Assembly (NCBI RefSeq): GCF_009817885.1 | Contig: NZ_CP041764.1 | Location: 2,356,001-2,420,000, forward strand | Reading direction: 5' to 3' | Source of the DNA: Serratia rhizosphaerae | GTDB lineage: Bacteria > Pseudomonadota > Gammaproteobacteria > Enterobacterales > Enterobacteriaceae | Length of the DNA stretch: 64,000 nt | In this document: positions 1 to 8,809 of the stretch, one piece after another | Numbering within the stretch: position 1 is the stretch's first letter | Layout: every line of letters begins with the position of its first letter | Program-made: the position numbers and the translations under genes | Notes under the pieces: generated by a model | The model's input: only the letters and a program-made list of their open reading frames with translations | The model's database searches: none | What the model was told of the DNA's origin: nothing

Positions 1-427
1 CTGCGCGCTGCACCTTGGCGCGTTCGTCTTTCTGGAATTCGCCGCGCAGCAGCGGGAAATCGCTCGGGTGCAGCTCGGTCAGGTGGATCTTGTCCTGCGG
101 ACGCAGCAGCTGACGGGCGATCAGCGGCGATCCCGGATAATAACGCAGCGATCCGCTGCGGTTCAGGTGCTGCACCACGCCCATATAGGCCTCCAGCTCT
201 GCCGGCAGGTCGTCGCGTTGCCACAGCAGGCCGATGCCTTCCAGATATTCACCGGTGCGTTCGGCGTGTTCGCCGCTCAGCTGATAGCGCCCCGCACCGG
301 AGTGGGTATCCAGATACAGGAACGGTTTCTCTTTTTCTTTCAGCGACTCAATGATCAGGCTCTGAACGGTGTGCTTCAGCACGTCGGCGTGGTTGCCGGC
401 GTGAAAACTGTGGCGGTAACTTAGCAT
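1..427 (-). CDS. rlmJ: 23S rRNA (adenine-2030-N6)-methyltransferase RlmJ, 5' part
   Basis: Reading the minus strand from an ATG at 427 gives a protein beginning MLSYRHSFHAGNHADVLKHT, the very conserved N-terminus of RlmJ. RlmJ methylates N6 of adenine 2030 in 23S rRNA using S-adenosylmethionine. About 142 codons are visible before the window ends, so the C-terminal half is missing. The visible part includes the DTHSGAG segment typical of the cofactor-binding region. The gene points away from prlC, as in E. coli, but here three extra genes lie between the two. Identity is secure; the 3' boundary lies outside the window. Confidence 0.93.
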   Translation of the reverse strand, partial: MLSYRHSFHAGNHADVLKHTVQSLIIESLKEKEKPFLYLDTHSGAGRYQLSGEHAERTGEYLEGIGLLWQRDDLPAELEAYMGVVQHLNRSGSLRYYPGSPLIARQLLRPQDKIHLTELHPSDFPLLRGEFQKDERAKVQRA

Positions 428-553
428 GGCGTTTGGTAATTCCTTGTGCTCCGTCTGCGGAGCGTGCTCGATAAGGCAGTCATCTGCACACAGTATAAAC
501 TGTTCGTAGGGGAAAAAGTGAAATGCATTGTCAGCCAATGAGGGAAGCCAGGA

Positions 554-970
554 ATGACGAGTAAACAGAACATATTGGAGCAATATCCTGACGCATTGCG
601 CTGGGCGTTCGGCGACAGCCCGCAGCTGGCGGATGAACTGCTGCAGCTGGTAATCGTGGGAGAGAAAACGGCAACCTGCAGTTCTTACGTTGCCTACCGG
701 CAGGAGAAAGCGCCGCTGGTCGGCGACTACAGCGTGATTCTGGACGGCAGGGGCGAGGCGCGCTGCGTGATCCGCACGCGTGCGCTGCTGCTTATCCGCT
801 TCTGCGACGTCAGCGCCGAGCTGGCGGCGAAAGAGGGAGAAGGGGATAAAAGCCTGGCCTGCTGGCGCCGGGGGCATCAGGCGTTTTTCACCCGTGAAGG
901 CACCTTTGCGCCGGATATGTGGCTGGTGTTTGAGGAGTTTGAACGGGTGGCGGTTCTTGAGGGGGAATGA
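554..970 (+). CDS. ASCH-domain protein
   Basis: A 138-residue soluble protein. The segment GEKTATCSS (about residues 36-44) matches the G-x-K-x-A/T-T signature of the ASCH (PUA-like) fold, and the aromatic C-terminal part (MWLVFEEFERV) fits the end of that fold. ASCH proteins are predicted RNA-binding or nucleoside-modifying enzymes; some relatives hydrolyse N4-acetylcytidine, but nothing here fixes the substrate. An AGGAATG context places the ATG start. It stands alone, divergent from rlmJ, with no partner in an obvious operon. Family assignment is good; function is unknown. Confidence 0.75.
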   Translation: MTSKQNILEQYPDALRWAFGDSPQLADELLQLVIVGEKTATCSSYVAYRQEKAPLVGDYSVILDGRGEARCVIRTRALLLIRFCDVSAELAAKEGEGDKSLACWRRGHQAFFTREGTFAPDMWLVFEEFERVAVLEGE

Positions 971-1043
971 ACAAGGCTGTACTCGGGCGGCGTGTGCATC
1001 GCGAGGCTGACATGTGTCGCCAGCCTTATCGACGGCAAATGTA

Positions 1044-1325
1044 TTAGCGTTTTTTCGCTTTAAACTCAAACGTGGCGATGATATGTATGATCGCAAATGC
1101 TAATGCGGAGTAGCGCAGAAGCCAGTTATCACTGATCCATTGAGTTGAATCTGTAATAAATAAAGCTCTGCCATTGGCAAATATTATGAATTGCCAGGTG
1201 GCCAATACCCAGCCCACTATCATGAGTATTGTCGCGGGTAATTTGTTGTCCGTGGGCCTGTATTTCAGCTTTATGCTAAGAAAAAACAAGGCGACTAATG
1301 CTGAAAGAATGTAGTAAAACCACAT
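1044..1325 (-). CDS. Small membrane protein paired with DUF4225 gene
   Basis: A 93-residue protein with three likely membrane segments (about residues 3-18, 31-50 and 70-85) and a basic C-terminus ending KAKKR. I do not recognise a named family. Its ATG overlaps the stop of the upstream DUF4225 gene (TAATG on the minus strand), so the two are almost certainly translationally coupled. Base composition is AT-rich compared with flanking prlC and rlmJ, which suggests acquisition as a unit. A membrane immunity or accessory role for the neighbouring protein is possible, but this is only inference from coupling and topology. Confidence 0.7.
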   Translation of the reverse strand: MWFYYILSALVALFFLSIKLKYRPTDNKLPATILMIVGWVLATWQFIIFANGRALFITDSTQWISDNWLLRYSALAFAIIHIIATFEFKAKKR

Positions 1326-2209
1326 TAATGACCCCCTGAGCCTTTATGATAAATTGTTTCTATTGTGGCGCCATCAGCTGCGATTTCTAAACCCATGGCA
1401 CCTTTTCCCATGTTTCGCCATGCTCTAACATAATCTGTATTTATATAGTTAAATAAACGCCAAGCTTCCGGCTTCAGAGACATTCTCAATGCTCCATACC
1501 CAGAAAGGAGCAAATCTACTCCACCATATACAATATCTGCTTTATCCTCATCATACCCAAAGAAAGATGCGGAAGCCCGGTAAGCTATTCGGGCAGGACC
1601 TATGACATTTTTTCCTAAAAACAATATGTGAGCATTTTCATAAACATTGTTGATACCATTGACCATCAATAATGTGCCAGGAACAACGGCGACGCCGGTC
1701 CAATCTAGTCCTATTCCTAGAATTATCTGCCCTATACCTGATAGAAGACCAATCCCTGCTAAGACATATTTTGATGAATTGCCATCAAATTTCTTTTTCA
1801 TCACAGCGTAGGGCGTAACTTTATTAGCCCTAAGCATGTTTTCCTGTTGTTGTAACGCGTGATACTCTTGCTTCAACTCTTGTATGGCAAGAGTTGAAGC
1901 TTTACCTGATTCTTGACACTTTTCAATTTTATTATTCACAAAGCATAATATTTCGTGTCTGAATTTATTTGCTAACGTATTATCTTTTATGAAGTCACGA
2001 CTCACCCTATTAGATAATTCGAGTAATGAACGGCCGTGTTGGCGTGCCATTACTTGTGAATAACTATTGAGCCTTTGATTAAAACCTAGTGGATTATCCA
2101 TAATTTTCCCTAAGTGGTCCTCTATAACATTGTGAGCAACATAACTAATCATAACATGGTGAGCAATGTATAAAATACCTGATGAAGTCTCGGTTAGGGG
2201 GGGAACCAA
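1325..2209 (-). CDS. DUF4225 domain protein (start uncertain, possible frameshift)
   Basis: The C-terminal half carries the conserved DUF4225 pattern: a hydrophobic pair of segments (about residues 148-185), then KADIVYGGVDLLLSGYG and PEAWRLFNYI..DYVRA. Function is unknown; the family is common in enterobacterial accessory regions. The open frame begins with a TTG at 2209. A more natural start is the ATG at 2101 (MDNPLG), which has an AGGG about 8 bases upstream. A seven-C run (plus-strand G at 2197-2203) separates this frame from a short upstream frame beginning at an ATG (MPISSATAWFPP). One additional C would fuse them. The gene is coupled to the small membrane protein downstream. Confidence 0.7.
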   Translation of the reverse strand: MVPPLTETSSGILYIAHHVMISYVAHNVIEDHLGKIMDNPLGFNQRLNSYSQVMARQHGRSLLELSNRVSRDFIKDNTLANKFRHEILCFVNNKIEKCQESGKASTLAIQELKQEYHALQQQENMLRANKVTPYAVMKKKFDGNSSKYVLAGIGLLSGIGQIILGIGLDWTGVAVVPGTLLMVNGINNVYENAHILFLGKNVIGPARIAYRASASFFGYDEDKADIVYGGVDLLLSGYGALRMSLKPEAWRLFNYINTDYVRAWRNMGKGAMGLEIAADGATIETIYHKGSGGH

Positions 2210-2378
2210 GCTGTGGCAGAGGATATTGGCATATGAAAGTTAAAAAATGGGTGAATAAATCGTCTCACTATTGGCCCTGCCATTGATTTTCCTGCCGTCT
2301 GGCACCATGTTAATCCTTACACACGCATTTTCAGGCCGGCCAGGCGTGGCCGGCCCCAACGATAATCAGGACTGCCCT

Positions 2379-4421
2379 ATGACAAATCCGTTGCTGACAC
2401 CGTTTTCCCTGCCGCCGTTCTCCGCTATCCGTCCGGAAGATATTGTGCCGGCGGTGCAATCCGCACTGGCCGATTGCCGCGCCGAAGTTGAGCGGGTGGT
2501 GGCGCAGCCGGGGCCGTTCACCTGGGACAACCTGGTGCAACCGCTGGCGGAAGTGGACGATCGCCTGTCGCGCATCTGGTCGCCGATCGGCCATCTGAAC
2601 TCGGTGAAAAACAGTCCGGAGCTGCGTGAAGCTTACGAACAGGCGCTGCCGCTGCTGTCTGAGTACGGCACCTGGGTCGGCCAGCACGAAGGGCTGTATC
2701 AGGCCTATCGCAACCTGAAAGAGGGCGACGGCTTTGCGCAGCTGAGCGTACCGCAGCGTAAAGCGGTGGAAAACGCGCTGCGCGACTTTGAGTTGTCAGG
2801 CATCGGCCTGCCGGCGGAAAAACAGCAGCGCTACGGTGAAATAGTCGCGCGCCTGTCCGAGCTGGGCTCGACCTACAGCAACAACGTGCTCGACGCCACC
2901 ATGGGCTGGAGCAAGCTGATTACTGATGAAGCCGAATTAAGCGGCCTGCCGGAAAGCGCGCTGGCGCAGGCGCAGGCGATGGCGCAGGCCAAAGAGCAGC
3001 AGGGCTGGCTGCTGACGCTGGACATGCCGAGCTACCTGCCGGTAATGACCTATGCTGACAGTCAGGCGCTGCGTGAAGAGATGTACCGCGCCTTTACCAC
3101 CCGCGCCTCCGATCAGGGGCCGAACGCCGGGAAATGGGATAACAGCGCGGTGATGGCGGAAACGCTGGCGCTGCGCCATGAGCTGGCGCAGCTGCTGGGC
3201 TTTGACACCTACGCCGATAAATCTCTGGCGACCAAAATGGCGGAAAACCCGCAGCAGGTGATCGACTTCCTGAGCGATCTTGCCAAGCGCGCCCGCCCGC
3301 AGGCGGAGCAGGAGCTGGCGCAGCTGCGCGCCTTCGCCAAGCAGCACTACGGCGTCGATGAACTGCAGGCCTGGGATATCACCTACTACGGCGAAAAACA
3401 GAAACAGCACCTGTTCTCCATCAGCGATGAGCAGCTGCGTCCTTACTTCCCGGAGCAACGCGTGGTGGACGGGCTGTTCGAGGTGGTGAAGCGTATCTAC
3501 GGCATCACCGCCAAAGAGCGTCAGGGCGTTGATACCTGGCATCCGGAAGTGCGTTTCTTTGACCTGTTTGACGCCGACGGCTCGCTGCGCGGCAGCTTCT
3601 ATCTGGATCTGTATGCGCGCGAGCACAAGCGCGGCGGCGCCTGGATGGATGACTGCGTCGGCAAACTGCGTAAGGCGGACGGCGAGCTGCAAAAGCCGGT
3701 CGCCTACCTGACCTGTAACTTCAACCGTCCGCTGGGCGACAAGCCGGCGCTGTTTACCCATAACGAAGTGACCACGCTGTTCCATGAGTTCGGCCACGGC
3801 CTGCACCATATGCTGACGGAGATCGACACCGCTGGCGTCGCCGGCATCAACGGGGTGCCGTGGGATGCGGTCGAGCTGCCGAGCCAGTTTATGGAAAACT
3901 GGTGCTGGGAGCCGGAAGCGCTGGCGTTTATCTCCGGCCACTATGAAACCGGCGAGCCGCTGCCGAAAGCGCTGCTCGACAAGCTGCTGGAAGCCAAAAA
4001 CTACCAGGCGGCGCTGTTTATCCTGCGCCAGTTGGAGTTCGGCCTGTTCGACTTCCGTATGCACTACGAATATGACCCGGCAACCGGCGCGCAGATCCTG
4101 CCGCTGCTGGCCGAAGTGAAGAAAATGGTCGCCGTGGTGCCGTCGCCGAGCTGGGGCCGCTTCCCACATGCCTTCAGCCATATCTTTGCCGGCGGCTATG
4201 CGGCGGGCTACTACAGCTATCTGTGGGCGGAAGTGCTGTCGGCGGATGCCTATTCGCGCTTCGAGGAAGAGGGGATCTTCAACGCCGAAACCGGCAGCGC
4301 CTTCCTGGATAACATCCTGTCGCGCGGCGGTTCGGAAGAGCCGATGGAACTGTTCAAGCGCTTCCGTGGCCGCGAGCCGCAGCTGGATGCTATGCTGCGC
4401 CATTACGGCATTAAAGGATAA
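2379..4421 (+). CDS. prlC: Oligopeptidase A
   Basis: Cytoplasmic M3-family zinc metallopeptidase that degrades short peptides, including cleaved signal peptides. The zinc motif HEFGH lies at residues 469-473 (codon 469 at 3783), with the downstream Glu in the VELPSQFMENW segment. The protein is 680 residues, the same length as E. coli PrlC. The frame is open further upstream, but the ATG at 2379 (MTNPLLTPFSLPPF) matches the family N-terminus, so the longer version is rejected. rsmJ follows 8 bases after the stop, implying one transcript. Confidence 0.97.
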   Translation: MTNPLLTPFSLPPFSAIRPEDIVPAVQSALADCRAEVERVVAQPGPFTWDNLVQPLAEVDDRLSRIWSPIGHLNSVKNSPELREAYEQALPLLSEYGTWVGQHEGLYQAYRNLKEGDGFAQLSVPQRKAVENALRDFELSGIGLPAEKQQRYGEIVARLSELGSTYSNNVLDATMGWSKLITDEAELSGLPESALAQAQAMAQAKEQQGWLLTLDMPSYLPVMTYADSQALREEMYRAFTTRASDQGPNAGKWDNSAVMAETLALRHELAQLLGFDTYADKSLATKMAENPQQVIDFLSDLAKRARPQAEQELAQLRAFAKQHYGVDELQAWDITYYGEKQKQHLFSISDEQLRPYFPEQRVVDGLFEVVKRIYGITAKERQGVDTWHPEVRFFDLFDADGSLRGSFYLDLYAREHKRGGAWMDDCVGKLRKADGELQKPVAYLTCNFNRPLGDKPALFTHNEVTTLFHEFGHGLHHMLTEIDTAGVAGINGVPWDAVELPSQFMENWCWEPEALAFISGHYETGEPLPKALLDKLLEAKNYQAALFILRQLEFGLFDFRMHYEYDPATGAQILPLLAEVKKMVAVVPSPSWGRFPHAFSHIFAGGYAAGYYSYLWAEVLSADAYSRFEEEGIFNAETGSAFLDNILSRGGSEEPMELFKRFRGREPQLDAMLRHYGIKG

Positions 4422-4429
4422 CCAGACAC

Positions 4430-5176
4430 GTGAGCGTGTGTTTATTGTGTGAAGCAGGCGCCGATCCCGGCGCCTTGTCTGTTTTGGCCGAGCGTTGGCA
4501 GCTGACCTCGGACGACGAGGCGCAGATGGCGCTGGTGCTGACTCCGGAACGGCTGGAGTTGCGCAAGCGCGACGAGCCGAAACTGGGGGCGATCTACGTG
4601 GACTTTGTCTCCGGCCCGATGGCGCACCGTCGCCGCTTCGGCGGCGGGCGCGGCGAGGCGGTGGCCAAGGCGGTCGGCATCAAGGGCAGCTACCTGCCGA
4701 GCGTGGTGGACGCCACCGCCGGGCTGGGACGCGACGCCTTTGTGTTGGCGGCGCTCGGCTGCCGGGTGCGGATGCTGGAGCGCAATCCGGTGGTGGCGGC
4801 ACTGCTGGATGACGGCCTGCAGCGCGGCTATCAGGATGCGGAAATCGGCCCGTGGCTGCGGGAGCGGCTGACGCTGCTGCATGCCTCCAGCCTGACGGCG
4901 TTGTCCGATCTCAGCCCGCGGCCGGAAGTGGTGTATCTCGATCCGATGTACCCGCACAAGCAGAAGAGCGCGTTGGTGAAAAAAGAGATGCGGGTGTTTC
5001 AGTCGCTGGTGGGCAGCGATGATGACGCTGACGGCCTGCTGGAGCCGGCGCGGCGTCTGGCGACCAAACGCATTGTGGTGAAACGCCCCGACTACGCGCC
5101 GCCGCTGGCGGCGGTGCCGGCGCATGCTGCGACGGTAACTAAAAACCACCGTTTCGATATCTATATGCCGCTGTAG
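4430..5176 (+). CDS. rsmJ: 16S rRNA m2G1516 methyltransferase RsmJ
   Basis: Methylates guanosine 1516 of 16S rRNA at N2 using S-adenosylmethionine. Visible motifs are the cofactor loop VVDATAGLGRDAFV (about residues 97-110), the ERNPVVAALL segment and the catalytic-type DPMYPHK motif. At 248 residues it is near the E. coli length of 250. The start is a GTG at 4430, just downstream of prlC, suggesting translational coupling. A GC-rich hairpin with a short T run follows at 5198-5218. Confidence 0.96.
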   Translation: MSVCLLCEAGADPGALSVLAERWQLTSDDEAQMALVLTPERLELRKRDEPKLGAIYVDFVSGPMAHRRRFGGGRGEAVAKAVGIKGSYLPSVVDATAGLGRDAFVLAALGCRVRMLERNPVVAALLDDGLQRGYQDAEIGPWLRERLTLLHASSLTALSDLSPRPEVVYLDPMYPHKQKSALVKKEMRVFQSLVGSDDDADGLLEPARRLATKRIVVKRPDYAPPLAAVPAHAATVTKNHRFDIYMPL

Positions 5177-5197
5177 CGGTTTTTGCCGTCAGTAAAC

Positions 5198-5218
5198 GGC
5201 CCGGTGAACCGGGCCTTT
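5198..5218 (+). terminator. Intrinsic terminator after prlC-rsmJ
   Basis: GGCCCGG-TGAA-CCGGGCC forms a 7-bp perfect stem with a tetraloop, followed by TTT. It is placed 21 bases after the rsmJ stop. Confidence 0.75.
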
Positions 5219-5331
5219 CCTACTCGATCTACCTCTCATTTCTTTGCATCAATCTGAAAACCTGCTGGAAAAAGCACAAACCCGATCGCATGCTGCCAGC
5301 TAATGTCATCCCACTCGCAGTAAATGGAATT

Positions 5332-7230
5332 ATGAAAAAGACGCTCCTTTCCCTGTTGCTTTGCCTGGGCAGCACCGCGATGGCCGCCGAGCCGGTCAAT
5401 ATCACCATTCTGGGCACCTCCGATCTGCACGGCACCTTTGTGCCCTGGGACTACGCCACCGACAGCGAAAACCTGGCCGGCAGCCTGAGCCAAATCGCCA
5501 CCCAGGTGCGCAACGTGCGTGCGCAGCAGCCGAACGTGATTCTGGTGGATGCAGGCGACACCATTCAGGGCAATTTTGTCGAAACGTTTAAGAACGACAA
5601 AACCAGCCCGATGATCCTGGGTTTTAACGCGCTGGACTATGACGTCTGGGTAATGGGCAACCATGAATTTGATTTCGGCCTGCAGCCGCTGTCCACCTCG
5701 CTTAACCAGTTCAAAGGCACGGCGCTGGCGGGCAATATCCTGTGGGACAGCGGCAAGCCCTATTTACCGGCCTACAAGATCGTTGAGCGGCAGGGGGTGA
5801 AGATCGGCATTATCGGCATGGATACGCCGATGACCGCCGAGTTTGCCAAGGGTACCGATCGCCTTAAGGGGGTGAATTTTACCGATCCGGTACAGGCGGT
5901 AAAACAGGTGATCCAACAGATCCAGGGTGAGGTTGACGCCATGGTGTTGGTGGCGCACATGGGCATCGATAATGAAAACCAGCGGCCGGGCACCGGCGTG
6001 GGTGATATTGCGCGCGCCAATCCGGAACTGGCGGCGATCGTCGCCGGGCATATGCATGTGAAGGTCGATAAGGCGGTGATCAACGGCGTGATCGTGACCG
6101 AACCGGATAAATATGGCCGCGCGCTGTCGCGGATCGATCTGCAGTTTGAACGGCATAACGGCAAGTTTGTGCTGATCAATAAAGACAGCTACACCTATCC
6201 TATTCAGGGCACGGCGTCAGACGAACAGCTGGAAGATATCTATCAGCCGTACCACAAGATCCTGCGCGCCAACGCCAACCGGCCGATAGCTCAGCTGACG
6301 GGGCAGGATCTGGTGCCGCCGGACGCGGTCAAGGGCATTCCGCAGGTGCACGTGCAGGATACCGGCATCAGCAAGCTGTATCAGGAGGCCAGCCGTTACT
6401 ATGCGCCGCAGGCTGAGGTGATTGCGCTGCAGATTGATAACGACCGGCCGAAACTGAACGTCGGCACCATCGCCGCCAAAGATATCGCCTTCAACTATCA
6501 ATATGCCGGCGGTGAAATCACCGTCTACCAGATGACCGGCAAAGAGCTGAAGAAATATATGGAATGGTCCGCCGGCTATTTCAACCAGCTGCACGACGGC
6601 GATGTCACCTACAGCTTTAACCCGCAGCGCCGGGCGTCCAAGTATTCCACCAATGATTTCTTTGACGGCGTGACCTACAAGATAGATCTGCGTCAGCCGG
6701 CGGGGCAGCGCATTGTCGACCTGAAAATGGCCGACGGCACGCCGGTGACCGACAGTACGCCGATTCGTCTGGGGATGAACAGCTACCGCATGGGGCACCT
6801 GACGCAGCAGGGCGGTGCGCTGGAGGGTATGCGCTTCCCGGTGCTGTCGGACAGCAAGCAGGAGTACGGCGAGGAGGCGGGGACGATCCGTAATCTCACC
6901 ATCCGCTATCTGACCGAAGTGAAAAAAGGGCGGTATCAGGGGCAAGCGGTGCAGCGCTGGCAGCTTCTTGGGCTGAATGGCTACGAAAAGCAGCGTAAAA
7001 TCGTCGAAAAATTGCTGAATGACGGCAGGATCAGCGTGCCGACCACGGCGGACGGGCGTTACAGCAATGTGGCGTCGATTAACGTGAAAGGGCTGACGTT
7101 CAGCGACCCGCAGGCGCGTTTACGCAAAGAGGCCGAGCTGAAAGCGCAACTGAAGACGGCCGGCGATCCGGCGCTGCAAAAACAGCTGCAGGACCAGCTG
7201 GTGATTATTGCCGCGCTGAATCAGGCCTGA
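5332..7230 (+). CDS. Periplasmic 5'-nucleotidase / 2',3'-cyclic phosphodiesterase family protein
   Basis: A secreted metallophosphoesterase. A Sec signal peptide (MKKTLLSLLLCLGSTAMA, cleavage near residue 19) is followed by the metal-binding motifs in order: GTSDLHG, DAGDTIQGN, GNHEFDFG, LVAHMG and GHMH. The 5'-nucleotidase C-terminal domain follows, with an MEWSAGYFNQ segment resembling CpdB more than UshA. The mature protein probably releases phosphate and nucleosides from extracellular nucleotides. I chose the ATG at 5332 because it starts directly at the signal peptide; the open frame extends 42 bases further up. No gene symbol is given because CpdB-like and UshA-like substrates cannot be separated by eye. 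Confidence 0.85.
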   Translation: MKKTLLSLLLCLGSTAMAAEPVNITILGTSDLHGTFVPWDYATDSENLAGSLSQIATQVRNVRAQQPNVILVDAGDTIQGNFVETFKNDKTSPMILGFNALDYDVWVMGNHEFDFGLQPLSTSLNQFKGTALAGNILWDSGKPYLPAYKIVERQGVKIGIIGMDTPMTAEFAKGTDRLKGVNFTDPVQAVKQVIQQIQGEVDAMVLVAHMGIDNENQRPGTGVGDIARANPELAAIVAGHMHVKVDKAVINGVIVTEPDKYGRALSRIDLQFERHNGKFVLINKDSYTYPIQGTASDEQLEDIYQPYHKILRANANRPIAQLTGQDLVPPDAVKGIPQVHVQDTGISKLYQEASRYYAPQAEVIALQIDNDRPKLNVGTIAAKDIAFNYQYAGGEITVYQMTGKELKKYMEWSAGYFNQLHDGDVTYSFNPQRRASKYSTNDFFDGVTYKIDLRQPAGQRIVDLKMADGTPVTDSTPIRLGMNSYRMGHLTQQGGALEGMRFPVLSDSKQEYGEEAGTIRNLTIRYLTEVKKGRYQGQAVQRWQLLGLNGYEKQRKIVEKLLNDGRISVPTTADGRYSNVASINVKGLTFSDPQARLRKEAELKAQLKTAGDPALQKQLQDQLVIIAALNQA

Positions 7231-7238
7231 CGCGGGGT

Positions 7239-7265
7239 AAAAAAATGCCGGCGGTAGCGCCGGCA
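7239..7265 (-). terminator. gdhA terminator
   Basis: TGCCGGCG-GTAG-CGCCGGCA is an 8-bp perfect stem. On the minus strand it is followed by seven T (A run at 7239-7245), the correct side for gdhA. Confidence 0.85.
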
Positions 7266-7285
7266 TCAATGAGCGGGATGTTACG

Positions 7286-8629
7286 TTACAGCACCCCTTG
7301 CGCCAGCATCGCCTCCGCCACTTTGACAAAGCCGGCGATATTCGCGCCGCGCACGTAATGGGTCTGTTTGCCTTCGCCACCATACTCCACGCAGGCGTGA
7401 TGAATATCCGCCATGATGTGCTGCAGGCGTATGTCGACTTTTTCCGCTCGCCAGCCGAGGCGTGCGGCGTTTTGCGCCATCTCCAGCCCGGAGGTGGCGA
7501 CGCCGCCGGCATTGGCCGCCTTGCCCGGCGCGAACAGCACGCCGGCGTCCAGGAAGGCGTCGGTGGCCTGAATGGTGGTCGGCATATTGGCGCCCTCGGC
7601 GACCGCTTGCACGCCGTTATGGATCAGCATCTTGGCGGCGCTCAGGTCCAGTTCGTTCTGGGTGGCGCACGGCAGCGCGATATCTACCGGGACGCTCCAC
7701 GGCTGCTCGCCGGGCAGATAGGTCAGGCCGCGTTCGCGGGCGTAGTCCTCCACCCGGCCGTAACGCTGGTTCTTGATTTCCGCCAGATGCGCCAGCTTCT
7801 CGGTGGTAAAGCCGGCGTCGTCCACCACGGTGCCGCCGGAGTCGGAGGCGGTCACTACACGGGCGCCGAAGGCCAGCGCCTTCTCGATGGTGTACTGCGC
7901 CACGTTGCCGGAGCCGGATACCGCAACGCGCATCCCCTCAAAGCTCAGCCCGTGGCGTTTCAGCATTGCATCGGTGAAGTACACCAGACCGTAACCGGTG
8001 GCCTCCGGCCGGATCAGGCTGCCGCCGAAGGAAAGCCCCTTGCCGGTAAACACGCAGGCGGTGTTGTTGGACAACTTTTTCATCATGCCGGTCATAAAGC
8101 CGACTTCGCGTCCGCCAACGCCAATGTCACCGGCCGGTACGTCGGTATCCGGCCCCAGGTGACGGTATAGCTCGCTCATCAGCGCCTGGCAGAAACGCAT
8201 GATCTCGCCCTGACTTTTGCCTTTGGGGTCGAAGTCCGATCCCCCTTTGCCGCCGCCCATCGGCAGCGTGGTCAGTGCGTTCTTGAAGGTCTGTTCAAAG
8301 CCGAGGAACTTCAGAATCGACAGGTTCACCGACGGATGAAAACGCATGCCGCCCTTGTACGGCCCGATGGCCGAGTTGAACTGCACGCGCCAGGCGCGGT
8401 TGACCTGCACGCGGCCGGCGTCGTCCATCCAGCTGACGCGGAACTGAATCACGCGTTCCGGTTCGACCAGGCGTTCCAGCAGTGCATATTCCCGATAACG
8501 CGGGTTGCGTTCGATAAACGGCCACAGCGAAGTAAACACTTCGCGTACCGCCTGCAGATATTCGTCCTGATAAGGGTTTTGCTGCTGTAATGCGGCAAGA
8601 AAGGATTCGAGCGATGCGCCCTGTTCCAT
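7286..8629 (-). CDS. gdhA: NADP-specific glutamate dehydrogenase
   Basis: Catalyses reductive amination of 2-oxoglutarate by ammonia to glutamate, a main route of nitrogen assimilation when ammonium is plentiful. The 447-residue length equals E. coli GdhA. The substrate segment PMGGGKGGSDFDP carries the catalytic Lys128, and the nucleotide-binding GSGNVAQY loop lies in the second half. It is transcribed alone, between its own terminator and the uspA terminator. The AGGAGC just upstream of the ATG at 8629 is a strong ribosome binding site. Confidence 0.98.
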   Translation of the reverse strand: MEQGASLESFLAALQQQNPYQDEYLQAVREVFTSLWPFIERNPRYREYALLERLVEPERVIQFRVSWMDDAGRVQVNRAWRVQFNSAIGPYKGGMRFHPSVNLSILKFLGFEQTFKNALTTLPMGGGKGGSDFDPKGKSQGEIMRFCQALMSELYRHLGPDTDVPAGDIGVGGREVGFMTGMMKKLSNNTACVFTGKGLSFGGSLIRPEATGYGLVYFTDAMLKRHGLSFEGMRVAVSGSGNVAQYTIEKALAFGARVVTASDSGGTVVDDAGFTTEKLAHLAEIKNQRYGRVEDYARERGLTYLPGEQPWSVPVDIALPCATQNELDLSAAKMLIHNGVQAVAEGANMPTTIQATDAFLDAGVLFAPGKAANAGGVATSGLEMAQNAARLGWRAEKVDIRLQHIMADIHHACVEYGGEGKQTHYVRGANIAGFVKVAEAMLAQGVL

Positions 8630-8761
8630 AGATAGCTCCTTCTAAATTAATGCCCCCGGTTATTGCTATTGATTTAACGTCATGGGGGAAGATGTTGTGT
8701 CTGACTTGACTATATCACCGGGTGGCGCTTGTTTATCAAGCGATTAATTCCTGCAGAAACG

Positions 8762-8788
8762 AAAAAGCCCACAATTTGTGGGCTTTTT
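8762..8788 (-). terminator. uspA terminator (bidirectional form)
   Basis: AAAAAGCCCACA-ATT-TGTGGGCTTTTT is a symmetric stem with A and T runs on both sides, 22 bases beyond the uspA stop. It separates uspA from the gdhA promoter. Confidence 0.85.
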
Positions 8789-8809
8789 GACCGGTGTGAG
8801 GCGTTGAGC

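Noticed and set aside
2937..4403. A 488-codon minus-strand frame opposite prlC
   Set aside because: Shadow frame with biased composition. prlC is full length with its zinc motif intact.
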